Of a stretch of DNA of 46,860 bases, positions 8,683 through 16,566 are shown in pieces. Source of the stretch: an uncultured Anaerolineae bacterium (lineage in GTDB: Bacteria; Chloroflexota; Anaerolineae; Promineifilales; Promineifilaceae); contig CAJQMR010000044.1 of assembly GCA_905479495.1 (NCBI GenBank), positions 1 through 46,860 on the forward strand, given 5' to 3'. A program made the position numbers and the translations under genes. The notes under the pieces were generated by a model. It ran no database searches. It saw only the letters and a program-made list of their open reading frames with translations, and had not been told where the DNA came from. Position 1 is the first letter of the stretch. Each line of letters opens with the position of its first letter.

Positions 8683-9639
8683 ATGAATTGGCAGCTACTT
8701 CCCCAATTTGCAGTCACTGGTTTTTTAAATGGTGGTCCCATCGCCCTTATTGCGTTGGGCATCGTCCTCATCTTTAAATCCTCAGAGATTTTCAACTTTG
8801 CCCAGGGCCAAATGCTGCTCATCGGCACAATGGCCACCTGGTGGTTTTGGTCTCCCGATGCCGGGCTGGGGCTGCCGCTCTGGGTGGCTATCATTTGTGC
8901 CATGATGGTTTCGGTGCTGCTCGGTTTGCTCATTGAACGCCTGGCGCTGCGCCCCCTCACTGGCCAACCGCTGCTCTCCATCATTTTGATGACGCTGGCG
9001 CTGGCCCAATTTTTGCAGGGGGTCACCATCCTCGTTTTTGGCACGGTACAGCGCAACTTCCCTGTCATTTTCGATGTTACCAATCCCTACCAAATCACCT
9101 TGCCCTTTACCTACAATGACAACCCCATGATTTTGGTGCTCAGGCAAAATTTGGTGTGGTCTTTTTTGGTGGCCATGCTTTGCGTCACCCTGCTCTGGCT
9201 CTTTTTCCAATATACAACTACTGGCCTGGCCATGCGAGCCACGGCCGAAGATCACGAAACAGCCCAAAGCGTGGGCATTCGCATTAACCGCGTGTTTGGT
9301 ATCTCCTGGGCCATTGCGGGCATCATTGCGGCGGTGGGGGGCATCCTCATTGCCACTGCCAGTGGCCTGGATTTGAGCCTTTCCATTGTTGTGTTGGCCG
9401 CTTTCCCAGCTGTGCTGCTGGGTGGCCTAGAATCAATTCCTGGTGCAGTGGTTGGGGGGTTGATTATCGGATTGGCCCAAGGGTTGGTTGCCCTGCCCAA
9501 CAATGATTTTATTTTCGGTCCTGAAGCTGCCCAAGCTGTGCGTAACTCGGCGGCGATTATTCCCTACATCATTTTGCTCATCGTTTTGCTCTTCCGCCCC
9601 GACGGCCTCTTTGGTCAAAAACGCATTGAGAGAATTTAA
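8683..9639 (+). CDS. livH: Branched-chain-type ABC importer permease LivH
   Basis: 318 residues with about eight hydrophobic segments. The family opening GFLNGGPIALIALGIVLIFKSSEIFNFAQGQ is clear and the C-terminus is LLIVLLFRPDGLFG. The cytoplasmic coupling segment MRATAEDHETAQSVGI is in place. It forms the transmembrane channel with LivM. The 26-base gap after the ligase and the weak site GGATAAAGAT suggest an operon. A four-helix-bundle gene separates it from livM. Confidence 0.93.
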   Translation: MNWQLLPQFAVTGFLNGGPIALIALGIVLIFKSSEIFNFAQGQMLLIGTMATWWFWSPDAGLGLPLWVAIICAMMVSVLLGLLIERLALRPLTGQPLLSIILMTLALAQFLQGVTILVFGTVQRNFPVIFDVTNPYQITLPFTYNDNPMILVLRQNLVWSFLVAMLCVTLLWLFFQYTTTGLAMRATAEDHETAQSVGIRINRVFGISWAIAGIIAAVGGILIATASGLDLSLSIVVLAAFPAVLLGGLESIPGAVVGGLIIGLAQGLVALPNNDFIFGPEAAQAVRNSAAIIPYIILLIVLLFRPDGLFGQKRIERI

Positions 9640-9641
9640 CA

Positions 9642-9680
9642 GTGGCTGGTGGTTTGTTGCTAGTGGTTGGTGGTTAAGCC
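9642..9680. repeat. GT-rich left flank of the four-helix-bundle cassette
   Basis: Irregular GGTGGTTTG / GGTTGGTGG units. The stretch contains GTTGCTAGT (9656-9664), which recurs inverted as ACTAGCAAC (10100-10108) on the other side of the inserted gene. Confidence 0.5.
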
Positions 9681-10097
9681 GTGGGCAAAGGTGATTGGAA
9701 GAATTACGAAGAATGGCTGGGGATTTTGCCGGAGTGCATTAAAGAAGATCCTTTGTGGCGGTTGGAAGCATATCGAAAATCGCTATTTTTGTCTGATCTG
9801 GCTTGGTGGGATTGTGAGAAGCTGCAGAAAAATCCTTTGGGTAATGCCAGGATGTCGCAGTTGTTGCGCAGCAGTGGTTCTGTTTCTGCCAATGTTGAAG
9901 AAGGATACGGCCGTGGGTTTGGCAAGGATTATGCACGATTTTTACGCATTGCGATTGGATCAGCCCGCGAAACGCGTGGTTGGTACTGGCGAAATCGACA
10001 AGCAATTGAGTCTGAGATCGTCAATCATCGCATGAATCTAGCAACAGAAATTATTAAAATGCTGACCATCATTGCAGACCAACAGCGCAAACGATGA
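9681..10097 (+). CDS. Four-helix-bundle protein (23S rRNA intervening-sequence/S23 family)
   Basis: 138 residues, GTG start. Family landmarks are clear: DPLWRLEAYRKSLFLSDLAW, then SGSVSANVEEGYGRG, then FLRIAIGSARETRGWYW. These match the S23/IVP four-helix-bundle family first seen inside 23S rRNA intervening sequences and related to the Avd protein of diversity-generating retroelements. Its molecular function is unknown. It interrupts livH-livM, and both ends carry short inverted and tandem repeats, which suggests arrival as a small cassette. No reverse transcriptase or variable repeat is visible nearby. Confidence 0.85.
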   Translation: MGKGDWKNYEEWLGILPECIKEDPLWRLEAYRKSLFLSDLAWWDCEKLQKNPLGNARMSQLLRSSGSVSANVEEGYGRGFGKDYARFLRIAIGSARETRGWYWRNRQAIESEIVNHRMNLATEIIKMLTIIADQQRKR

Positions 10098-10141
10098 GAA
10101 CTAGCAACTAACAAACTAACAACTAACAAACTAACAACTAT
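10097..10141. repeat. Tandem AACTAAC-type repeat, right flank of the cassette
   Basis: AACTAACAA and AACTAACA units repeat in tandem, and the stretch begins with ACTAGCAAC, the inverse of a 9-mer on the left flank. This is the likely end of a small mobile or repeat-borne cassette. Confidence 0.6.
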
Positions 10142-10155
10142 TACCGGAGAGCTAA

Positions 10156-11280
10156 ATGTCTGTTTTACGACCAGCGGGTGATTTTGACCGCTCTTACGAA
10201 CAAGATATGGCCGTACTGCGCAAGCGGTGGCAGTATGTGGTGTTGATTGCTTTTATACTGCTGCTATTTGCACTGCCGTATGTAGCCTCTGAATCATTGG
10301 TCTCGCTGGTAAACCGTATCTGCATTTTCATGATTGCTGTGCAGGGCCTGAACATTTTAACTGGCTACACTGGGCAGATTTCGCTGGGGCAGGCAGCTTT
10401 TATGACGGTGGGCGGCTATATTTCAGCGCTGCTGGTAGGTGTTTTGGGCTGGAGCTTCTTTGTTGCTTTGCCGGTTGCCGGCCTGGGGGCTGGTTTGGTT
10501 GGCTTGCTGTTTGGCTTGCCTTCGCTGCGCGTGAAGGGATTTTACCTGGTGATGGCCACGCTGAGTGCTCAATTTATTATTCCCTGGGTTACGCGCAATA
10601 TCTGGCCGGATGTGCTGAATGGGGCACAGGGCATCAATGTGCCAGTTCCCGTGATCCAGCTTCCGATTATCAGCAACACGTGCTTTTTAGGTACAACATT
10701 TGACCCGGAAACGGCCGCTTGCATTTATCGTTTTGCCACCCCCACTCAATTTATCCACATCACTCTGGTGGTGCTGATCATCAGCACCATTGCTGCCCAC
10801 AATATAGCTCGCAGTCGTTTGGGCCGTGCCTTCATTTCCGTGCGCGACAATGATTTAGCGGCCGAACTACTGGGCATTAATTTGTTTGGTTACAAACTGC
10901 GCGCCTTTTTCATTGCCTCGGTATATGCAGGAGTTGCTGGGGCTTTGTTGGCCCACAATTTACGCCACCTCAATTCCGAAACGATTGGCCTGAATGATTC
11001 GGTCATCATGCTGGGCATGCTTATTGTTGGGGGGCTGGGCACCAGCGTCGGTCCCATTTTTGGCACCACGCTGATTATTTTATTGGAAGAATTTGCCACA
11101 TTGATCACGCCAACCGTCATCAATATGTTCCCGGAAAATGCGGGCGGGATTGGGGCGGCGTTACGGCCGTTTGTCTTTGGTCTGGCGCTTACCTTGTTTC
11201 TGGTATTTGAACCGCGTGGGCTGGCCTATCGTTGGCGGTTGATCAAAGCTGCCTGGCGTTTACGGCCGTTTGCCCGTTAA
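10156..11280 (+). CDS. livM: Branched-chain-type ABC importer permease LivM
   Basis: 374 residues. The LivM core is plain: GLNILTGYTGQISLGQAAFMTVGGY, LFGLPSLRVKGFYLVMATLSAQF, RSRLGRAFISVRDNDLAAELLGIN and GGLGTSVGPIFGT. An extra loop at about residues 175-195, with two Cys, sits between transmembrane helices. The start has GGAGAGC just upstream. Two octamers near the 3' end encode RPF twice (ALRPFVF and RLRPFAR at the very C-terminus). It pairs with LivH to form the channel. Confidence 0.93.
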   Translation: MSVLRPAGDFDRSYEQDMAVLRKRWQYVVLIAFILLLFALPYVASESLVSLVNRICIFMIAVQGLNILTGYTGQISLGQAAFMTVGGYISALLVGVLGWSFFVALPVAGLGAGLVGLLFGLPSLRVKGFYLVMATLSAQFIIPWVTRNIWPDVLNGAQGINVPVPVIQLPIISNTCFLGTTFDPETAACIYRFATPTQFIHITLVVLIISTIAAHNIARSRLGRAFISVRDNDLAAELLGINLFGYKLRAFFIASVYAGVAGALLAHNLRHLNSETIGLNDSVIMLGMLIVGGLGTSVGPIFGTTLIILLEEFATLITPTVINMFPENAGGIGAALRPFVFGLALTLFLVFEPRGLAYRWRLIKAAWRLRPFAR

Positions 11281-11395
11281 CCTTGTTATTTACCTCTGCG
11301 TATGAACGCGAATAATTTTTGAGGAGGTGAACAATAAAAGAAAAATTTCCACGAGTTGAAGGCCTTTATTTACCCATAAGAAGGAGAGAGTAAAC
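11281..11395 (+). promoter_or_regulatory. Leader of the binding-protein gene with an orphan strong Shine-Dalgarno
   Basis: GAGGAGGTGA at about 11321-11330 is a near-perfect anti-SD complement, but no ATG, GTG or TTG follows at a useful distance. A six-codon mini-ORF (ATG at 11301, MNANNF) ends exactly where this site begins. The binding-protein gene has its own site, AAGGAGAGAG, before 11396. The orphan site could be a ribosome standby or leader-peptide device. Confidence 0.35.
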
Positions 11396-12850
11396 ATGAA
11401 GAAACTACCCGTATTCACATTGCTGTTTTTTCTGCTAGGTGCCCTGTTTTTGGTAGCTTGCGGCACCCCCGCCGAAGTACAAGACGCCGTCGAAGATGCC
11501 GTTAACGAAGTGGCTCCCACGCTTGAAGCTGCTGCGACGGAGATTGGGCCAACTGTAGAAGCGGCCATTGAAGAAGCTGCCCCTACTGTTGAAGCCGTTG
11601 CTACCGATGTGGCAGAAGCGATGGAAGAGCCAACCGAAGAGCCGATGGAAGAGATGCGAACGGATAATCTTGAAGGCGAAACCATCACCTTCTATCACTT
11701 TGGTGATCTATCTGGACCGCTGGCCGGTATCACTGGGCCGCTGATCAATGGGTTTAACGATTCTGTTGCCGCTATTAATGCCAACGGTGGCATTCGTGGT
11801 GCTCAGATTGAACTGCAATTCACCGACACCCAATCCAGCGTTGATGAAGCCGTTGCCGCCTACGACCGCTACACCAGCGAAGACGACAATATCCTCGTTA
11901 TGTTCACCTATGGTTCTGGTGATGGTGAAGCCCTGGCCAGCCGCTTTGTGGAAGATCAAATTCCCAACCTGGCAGCTGGTTTGAGTGCTGTTGCCTTCTA
12001 TGGTCCAGAATCTGGTTACACCTTTGGCTACGCCCCCATCTATCCTGACCAGTTTGCCCTCTTCATGGATTACATCAGCGCCAATTGGGACGATGTGAAG
12101 CCAGAAGGTGCAGGCGATGATATCAAAATTGCTTACGTTAGCTGGCCCACCGCTTACGGGCAAGGTGCCTACACAGACGAAACCCTGGCCTATGCCGAAA
12201 GTTTAGGTATCGAAATCGTAGCCAACGAATTGATTGATCCTGCTCCCACAGCCGATACCACCACGGCTATCCTCAATGCCCAGGCCGCTGGGGCAAATGT
12301 TATTTACACCAATTCCCTCGCTTTTGGTCCGGCGTCCATCCTAAACGGCATGGGGGCTTTGGGCCTGCGCGACCAATTCCTCTTTGGTGCTAATAACTGG
12401 GCAATGGACATTGCCATCTATGCCTTTGTTAGCGATCCGGCTTTGGTTGAAGGCATGATTTCTCCCTTCCCGTATCTCTTCTGGACAGATGCTGATAATC
12501 CAGGTGTTCAATATGCCGAGGAGCAGTTTGCTGCCAATGAACGTACGCCCGGAGAGCATGGTGTTGGGTATCTGTTGACCTTTGCCGGTGTTGATTTGGC
12601 TGTTCAAGCCATTGAACTCGCCATCGACAATGTTGGCTTTGACGCCATGACTGGCGCTGATGTGCATGCCGCTTTGATTGAGTTGGGTGCCGTTGACATA
12701 CTTGACGGTGTGATGCGTGTCGATTTCTCTAATGACAGCCGCTCACCGCATGAGGCTCAGATTCGCCAGGTTCAAGGTGGTGCGTTTGTCGTGCTGCAAG
12801 ATTGGACAGCAACGCCTGACCTGCGTCCGGCAGACAATTTTTCCGAATAG
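11396..12850 (+). CDS. ABC transporter substrate-binding lipoprotein (LivK-like)
   Basis: 484 residues. The signal peptide ends in a lipobox (LFLVACG), so it is anchored outside the membrane by Cys near residue 22. Residues about 25-85 are a low-complexity linker built on a (A/G)PT(L/V)EA repeat of about 12 residues, rich in Ala and Glu and probably helical. The rest is a type I periplasmic-binding (Peripla_BP_6) domain: ITFYHFGDLSGPLAGITGPLINGF, the QSSVDEAVAAYDRY segment and a two-lobe layout. It delivers the ligand to LivHM. Cargo cannot be read from sequence; the ligase genes around it favour an organic or fatty acid. Confidence 0.9.
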   Translation: MKKLPVFTLLFFLLGALFLVACGTPAEVQDAVEDAVNEVAPTLEAAATEIGPTVEAAIEEAAPTVEAVATDVAEAMEEPTEEPMEEMRTDNLEGETITFYHFGDLSGPLAGITGPLINGFNDSVAAINANGGIRGAQIELQFTDTQSSVDEAVAAYDRYTSEDDNILVMFTYGSGDGEALASRFVEDQIPNLAAGLSAVAFYGPESGYTFGYAPIYPDQFALFMDYISANWDDVKPEGAGDDIKIAYVSWPTAYGQGAYTDETLAYAESLGIEIVANELIDPAPTADTTTAILNAQAAGANVIYTNSLAFGPASILNGMGALGLRDQFLFGANNWAMDIAIYAFVSDPALVEGMISPFPYLFWTDADNPGVQYAEEQFAANERTPGEHGVGYLLTFAGVDLAVQAIELAIDNVGFDAMTGADVHAALIELGAVDILDGVMRVDFSNDSRSPHEAQIRQVQGGAFVVLQDWTATPDLRPADNFSE

Positions 12851-12873
12851 TCAGTTAGGTTAAGTTGATATAG

Positions 12874-12908
12874 CCCTAAGGGTTTTTATGACCCTTAGGG
12901 TTTCTCTT
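12874..12908 (+). terminator. Hairpin terminator between binding protein and livF
   Basis: Perfect ten-pair stem CCCTAAGGGT (12874-12883) / ACCCTTAGGG (12891-12900), loop 7, followed by TTTCTCTT. It lies directly before livF, so it probably lowers livF transcription relative to the binding protein. Confidence 0.7.
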
Positions 12909-12913
12909 ACATT

Positions 12914-13708
12914 ATGCTAAAAATTAACAATATCGAAGTCGTTTACAGTGATGTCATTTTGGTGCTGCGGGGTGTTTCGCTGGAAGTGGGACAGGGGCAA
13001 ATTGTGTCTCTGCTGGGGGCTAACGGTGCGGGTAAAACCACTACGCTCAAGGCCATTTCTGGTTTGCTGCTGCGGGAAGATGGTGCTGTAACGCGTGGCA
13101 GCATTGAGTTTGATGGTGAACGACTCGATAAGCTGCCTGCCGAGGAAATCACTCGTCTGGGCATTGTGCAGGTGTTGGAAGGGCGTCGTTTGTTCCAACA
13201 TTTAACGACGGAAGAGAACTTGCGTGTGGGGGCGCTGGTAAATCCGCGTCAGTCAGAAACTAAACAGTTGCTGGAGCAAGTATATGATTATTTTCCGGCT
13301 CTGAAACCGCTGCGGCACCGCACGGCCGGATATCTCTCCGGAGGTGAGCAGCAGATGGTGGCGATTGGTCGCGCGCTCATGGCTAAACCGCGTATCATGT
13401 TGCTAGACGAACCATCTTTGGGGCTGGCCCCATTGCTGGTGCAAAATATTTTTGAAATTATTCATCGAATTAATAAGGAAGCGGGCGTTTCGATTTTGGT
13501 AGTAGAGCAAAACGCCAATGTGGCGTTGCGTACGGCCGAATATGCCTATGTGATGGAAAACGGCCGTATCGTGCTAGACGGTGAAGCAGCCCAACTCGCC
13601 CAAAACGCCGACATCAAAGAGTTTTATCTGGGTCTCACTCAGGTGGGTGAGCGCAAGAGCTATCGTGACGTCAAACATTACAAACGCCGCAAACGCTGGA
13701 TAGGGTAG
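12914..13708 (+). CDS. livF: Branched-chain-type ABC importer ATP-binding subunit LivF
   Basis: 264 residues. Walker A GANGAGKTT, LivF-typical IVQVLEGRRLFQHLTTEENL, signature YLSGGEQQMVAIGRALM, Walker B IMLLDEPSLGLAPLL, H-loop VVEQNAN. A basic C-terminal tail (YKRRKRW) extends about 20 residues beyond the usual end. It partners LivG. No good ribosome binding site precedes the ATG, which lies just six bases after the T tract of the hairpin. Confidence 0.93.
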   Translation: MLKINNIEVVYSDVILVLRGVSLEVGQGQIVSLLGANGAGKTTTLKAISGLLLREDGAVTRGSIEFDGERLDKLPAEEITRLGIVQVLEGRRLFQHLTTEENLRVGALVNPRQSETKQLLEQVYDYFPALKPLRHRTAGYLSGGEQQMVAIGRALMAKPRIMLLDEPSLGLAPLLVQNIFEIIHRINKEAGVSILVVEQNANVALRTAEYAYVMENGRIVLDGEAAQLAQNADIKEFYLGLTQVGERKSYRDVKHYKRRKRWIG

Positions 13709-13744
13709 GACAATTTTTCAAAATTGTCTTACGACGGAATTGTC

Positions 13745-14965
13745 ATGACCGATTTAGATACAAAATTGAAAGCTGCCGTTAAGTATGCTTACGAAAATGC
13801 GCCTGCCGTGCGCGCGCGATTTGAGGTGGCGAACATCACGCCCGACGATATTCAGGGCGTGGCTGATCTGCCCAAGATTCCGGTGCTACCTAAGGATGAA
13901 ATTGTAGCCTTGCAGCAGGCCAACCCGCCATTTGGCGGCATGTTGGGCGTGCCGCCAGAAAAAGTAACCCACATTTTCTTCTCACCCGGCCCCATTTACG
14001 AGCCTGCCCCCGAACCGGACGAAGGTGCCTGGGATACGGCCGTAAATGCCTTGAAAACAACGGGCTTCAAGCCGGGGGACGTGGTGTTGAACAGCTTCAC
14101 CTACCATTTAGTGCCGGCAGGCTTTTTGTTTGACAATGCCTTTGTGCGGCTGGGCTGCACCGTCGTGCCCGGCGGCACGGGCAGCGCCGAACTGCAAATA
14201 AAAATGATGCAGGATTTGAAAGTGACGGGTTACAGCGGTACCCCCAGCTTTTTGATGAGCCTGATCAAGAAGGCTGAGGCGAGCGGCATCGATTTTAAAA
14301 ACGATTTGCAGCTAAAGACTGCAATTTTCTCTGCGGAACCACTGCCGCCAAGCTTGCGGCAGGCATTTGTTGAAGAATATGGCCTGGCGATTGGCAATGC
14401 CTACGCTACGGCCGATTTTGGCCTGCTGGCGCTCAACACGGGCGACGGCATGGCGATGCCGTTGCTACCCGAACCCATCATTGAAGTGGTGGACAGCGAA
14501 ACTGGCCAACCGGTTGGCGCTGGCGAGGCGGGTGAAGTCGTGGCGACCAACTTTAGCCGCGCCTATCCGCTCATCCGCATCGGCACCGGCGACATGGCGA
14601 TGAATATGGACCCCAAGCCGGGTGAGAGCGCCCAGACCGAGCGCAGCATCATTTTGGTGGGGCGTTCGGGCGAGGCGGCCAAGGTGCGCGGCATGTTTGT
14701 CCATCCCAACCAGCTGCGCTTTGCCACCGGGCGGATTCCCGGCGTGCAAAAGGTGCAGGGGGTGGTTTCTCGCCCCGAACTCAAGGACACTTTTGTGGTG
14801 CGGGTGGAAGCGCAAGATGTGGATGAAACGGCTGTAGCTGAAATGGTGAAAACGGCCGTACAGGGCCTCTGCCGCGTCCGCGTAGATGAAGTCGAATTTA
14901 TCCCCCCCGGTACCCTGGCCGATGATGCGCCCGGCATGGTTGATTCCAGGGACTGGCAGGCGTAA
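13745..14965 (+). CDS. Phenylacetate-CoA ligase-like (PaaK family) adenylating enzyme
   Basis: About 406 residues. The N-terminus (LKAAVKYAYENAPAVRARF, later LPKIPVLPKDEI) is the PaaK opening. The nucleotide loop is changed to HIFFSPGPIYEP, so the usual SSGTTG phosphate-binding loop is absent. The middle has PGGTGSAELQIKMMQDLKVTGYSGTPSFL and the C-terminal AMP-binding_C part holds LVGRSGEAAKVRGMFVHP. The family activates aryl or short acids to CoA esters; loss of the Thr/Gly loop makes the reaction here uncertain. ATG at 13745 is preferred to TTG at 13724. The stop codon lies in a TAATCGGT repeat. Confidence 0.8.
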   Translation: MTDLDTKLKAAVKYAYENAPAVRARFEVANITPDDIQGVADLPKIPVLPKDEIVALQQANPPFGGMLGVPPEKVTHIFFSPGPIYEPAPEPDEGAWDTAVNALKTTGFKPGDVVLNSFTYHLVPAGFLFDNAFVRLGCTVVPGGTGSAELQIKMMQDLKVTGYSGTPSFLMSLIKKAEASGIDFKNDLQLKTAIFSAEPLPPSLRQAFVEEYGLAIGNAYATADFGLLALNTGDGMAMPLLPEPIIEVVDSETGQPVGAGEAGEVVATNFSRAYPLIRIGTGDMAMNMDPKPGESAQTERSIILVGRSGEAAKVRGMFVHPNQLRFATGRIPGVQKVQGVVSRPELKDTFVVRVEAQDVDETAVAEMVKTAVQGLCRVRVDEVEFIPPGTLADDAPGMVDSRDWQA

Positions 14966-15051
14966 TCGGTATTCAGTAATCAGTAAACCGTAGGGCGAGG
15001 CAGACGGGAATCGATTGGGCAAAGCGAACAATCTTTTCCACCGTCTGCCTT
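14965..15051. repeat. Family A repeat half and a long-loop inverted repeat
   Basis: TAATCGGTATTCAGTAATCAGTAAACCG begins at the PaaK-like stop codon (the first units of family A). After it, GGCGAGGCAGACGG and CCGTCTGCCTTGCC (ends near 15051) form an inverted repeat with 13 of 14 pairs and a long loop. Confidence 0.5.
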
Positions 15052-15064
15052 GCCCAATTTTGTT

Positions 15065-15070
15065 TATAAT
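15065..15070 (+). promoter_or_regulatory. Consensus -10 box directly before the BKACE start
   Basis: An exact TATAAT ends 9 bases before the ATG at 15080, so transcription would begin at or just before the start codon, giving a leaderless or nearly leaderless mRNA. No convincing -35 is visible. Confidence 0.4.
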
Positions 15071-15079
15071 ATAGGGACT

Positions 15080-15931
15080 ATGAGTACAAAAACCATCATT
15101 ACGGCCGCTCTCACCGGCGTCCTCACCACCCGAGAACAATCCCCTGCTATTCCTTACACACCTGCCGAGATTGCTGAGGAAGCCCGTCGCAGCGTAGACG
15201 CAGGGGCCAGTATTGTGCATATTCACGCGCGCCAGCCAGACGGCCGTCCCGCCTTCGACGTAGAAACGTATGCCCAAATTGACGCCGAGGTGCGCCAGCG
15301 CTGCCCAGACGTTATCATCAACTACTCCACTGGAGCCATCGGCATCGACCGGGAGACGCGCATCCATCACATTCGTGCCCTCAAGCCGGATATGGCCGCG
15401 CTTAACATGGGCTCGATGAACTACGCCATCTATTCGCGCAAGCAGAAGATGTTTTACCACGATCACGTGTTTGCCAATCCGTTTAAGGATATTCAATTCT
15501 TTTTGGAAGCGATGAACGAGGCGGGCACTCGGCCGGAAATGGAATGTTTTGATACCGGCCATATCAACAACGCCCAGCCGCTGATCGATTTGGGGATTTT
15601 GCAGCCACCGTACCAGTTTAGCCTGATCATGGGCGTACTGGGTGGCATTCCGGCCAGCACCAAACATCTGGTGCAGCAGGTGGATCAGCTTCCAGCCAAT
15701 TCCCACTGGCAGGTGATTGGCATTGGTAACAAGCAGTGGAAGTTGGCAGCAGCGGCCGTTTCTATGGGCGGCAACGTGCGGGTGGGGCTGGAAGACAATC
15801 TCTACCTGCCCAATGGCGAACTGGCCCGGTCCAATGGCGAACTGGTGGCCAAAGTTGCCAAGCTGGTGCGGCTGGTTGGTGGCGAAGTTGCCACCGTTGC
15901 CGATGCGCGTGCCAGCTTAGAACTCGGCTAA
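15080..15931 (+). CDS. Beta-keto acid cleavage enzyme (BKACE/DUF849, Kce-like)
   Basis: About 283 residues. The opening ITAALTGVLTTREQSPAIPYTPAEIAEEA is typical of the family. Likely zinc ligands are the two His of VHIHARQPDGRP and the Glu of GLEDNLY near the C-terminus; DTGHI also matches. These enzymes join or cleave beta-keto acids with acetyl-CoA; the archetype cleaves 3-keto-5-aminohexanoate in lysine fermentation, but family substrates vary widely. Neighbouring acyl-CoA ligases fit a CoA-linked acid pathway. The ATG at 15080 is chosen because the upstream frame runs through an inverted repeat and a TATAAT. Confidence 0.88.
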   Translation: MSTKTIITAALTGVLTTREQSPAIPYTPAEIAEEARRSVDAGASIVHIHARQPDGRPAFDVETYAQIDAEVRQRCPDVIINYSTGAIGIDRETRIHHIRALKPDMAALNMGSMNYAIYSRKQKMFYHDHVFANPFKDIQFFLEAMNEAGTRPEMECFDTGHINNAQPLIDLGILQPPYQFSLIMGVLGGIPASTKHLVQQVDQLPANSHWQVIGIGNKQWKLAAAAVSMGGNVRVGLEDNLYLPNGELARSNGELVAKVAKLVRLVGGEVATVADARASLELG

Positions 15932-15939
15932 TCGACCTC

Positions 15940-15968
15940 TTGTTTGTGATAGCACAATATGCTATCAT
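15940..15968 (+). promoter_or_regulatory. hicAB promoter with overlapping operator palindrome
   Basis: TTGTTT (15940-15945), 17-base spacer, TATCAT (15963-15968). The spacer and -10 contain a perfect 7-base inverted repeat, TGATAGC (15947-15953) / GCTATCA (15961-15967). This fits autorepression by the RHH antitoxin HicB. The predicted transcription start falls on the GTG start codon of hicA. Confidence 0.55.
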
Positions 15969-15974
15969 TTTTCC

Positions 15975-16229
15975 GTGAATAAAAAGCACCAAAAAACGCT
16001 AAAAACCATTTTTGAAAATCCAGTTTCCAAGACACTTGAGTGGAAAAGGATTGAAGCTCTATTCATTGCGCTTGGTGCAATTGTAGTGGAAGGACGTGGC
16101 TCACGTGTGAGGTTTGAATTGAACGGTGAAGTTGGTACTTTTCATCGCCCGCACCCACGAAAAGAGGCAAAACCATACCAGGTCCGTGATGCCCGTCGCT
16201 TTTTGGAGCAAGCAGGAATAAAACCATGA
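15975..16229 (+). CDS. hicA: HicA-like mRNA interferase toxin
   Basis: 84 residues, GTG start. Matches the HicA subfamily with the core GSRVRFELNG and FHRPHP followed by VRDARRFLEQAGI. HicA has a dsRBD-like fold and cleaves mRNA; the His in FHRPHP is the best candidate for the catalytic residue of this subfamily. Its stop overlaps the hicB start by four bases (ATGA), so the pair is translationally coupled. The promoter in front carries an operator-like palindrome. Confidence 0.85.
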   Translation: MNKKHQKTLKTIFENPVSKTLEWKRIEALFIALGAIVVEGRGSRVRFELNGEVGTFHRPHPRKEAKPYQVRDARRFLEQAGIKP

Positions 16230-16558
16230 ATACAATGACTTATAAAGGATACGCCGCAAAAATTGAATACAGCGATGAGGATGAATGCTTCATCGGGCAC
16301 ATTGCAGCGATAAGAGATGTAGTAGGTTTTCATGGAGAAACGGTGCAGGAGCTTCGCGCAGCTTTTGAGGAGGCCGTTGATGATTACCTGGAAACGTGCG
16401 AAAAGCTAAACCGAGCGCCGCAAAAACCATACTCAGGCCGGTTGATGCTGCGGATTCCGCCCGAAATTCATGCGGCCGTTGCTGCAGCCGCCGAAGTGAG
16501 TGGTAAAAGCATAAACCAGTGGGCTGCTGAAACGTTTGATTCGGCTGTTCATCAATAG
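16226..16558 (+). CDS. hicB: HicB-like antitoxin
   Basis: 110 residues. The N-terminal HicB fold is clear (MTYKGYAAKIEYSDEDECFIGHI, then HGETVQELRAAFEEAVDDYLE). The C-terminus is a ribbon-helix-helix DNA-binding part (GRLMLRIPPEIHAAVAAAAEVSGKSINQWAAE). It neutralises HicA and probably represses the operon by binding the palindrome at 15947-15967. Confidence 0.88.
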   Translation: MNTMTYKGYAAKIEYSDEDECFIGHIAAIRDVVGFHGETVQELRAAFEEAVDDYLETCEKLNRAPQKPYSGRLMLRIPPEIHAAVAAAAEVSGKSINQWAAETFDSAVHQ

Positions 16559-16566
16559 GTGGTTTG

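Noticed and set aside
9681..10097. Four-helix-bundle gene as part of a diversity-generating retroelement
   Set aside because: The family is related to Avd, but no reverse transcriptase, template repeat or variable repeat is visible in the window.
14465..15706. 413-codon open frame on the minus strand
   Set aside because: It lies opposite the PaaK-like and BKACE genes, both with clear family motifs; its own sequence is His/Arg-rich with no domain, as expected for an antisense shadow.
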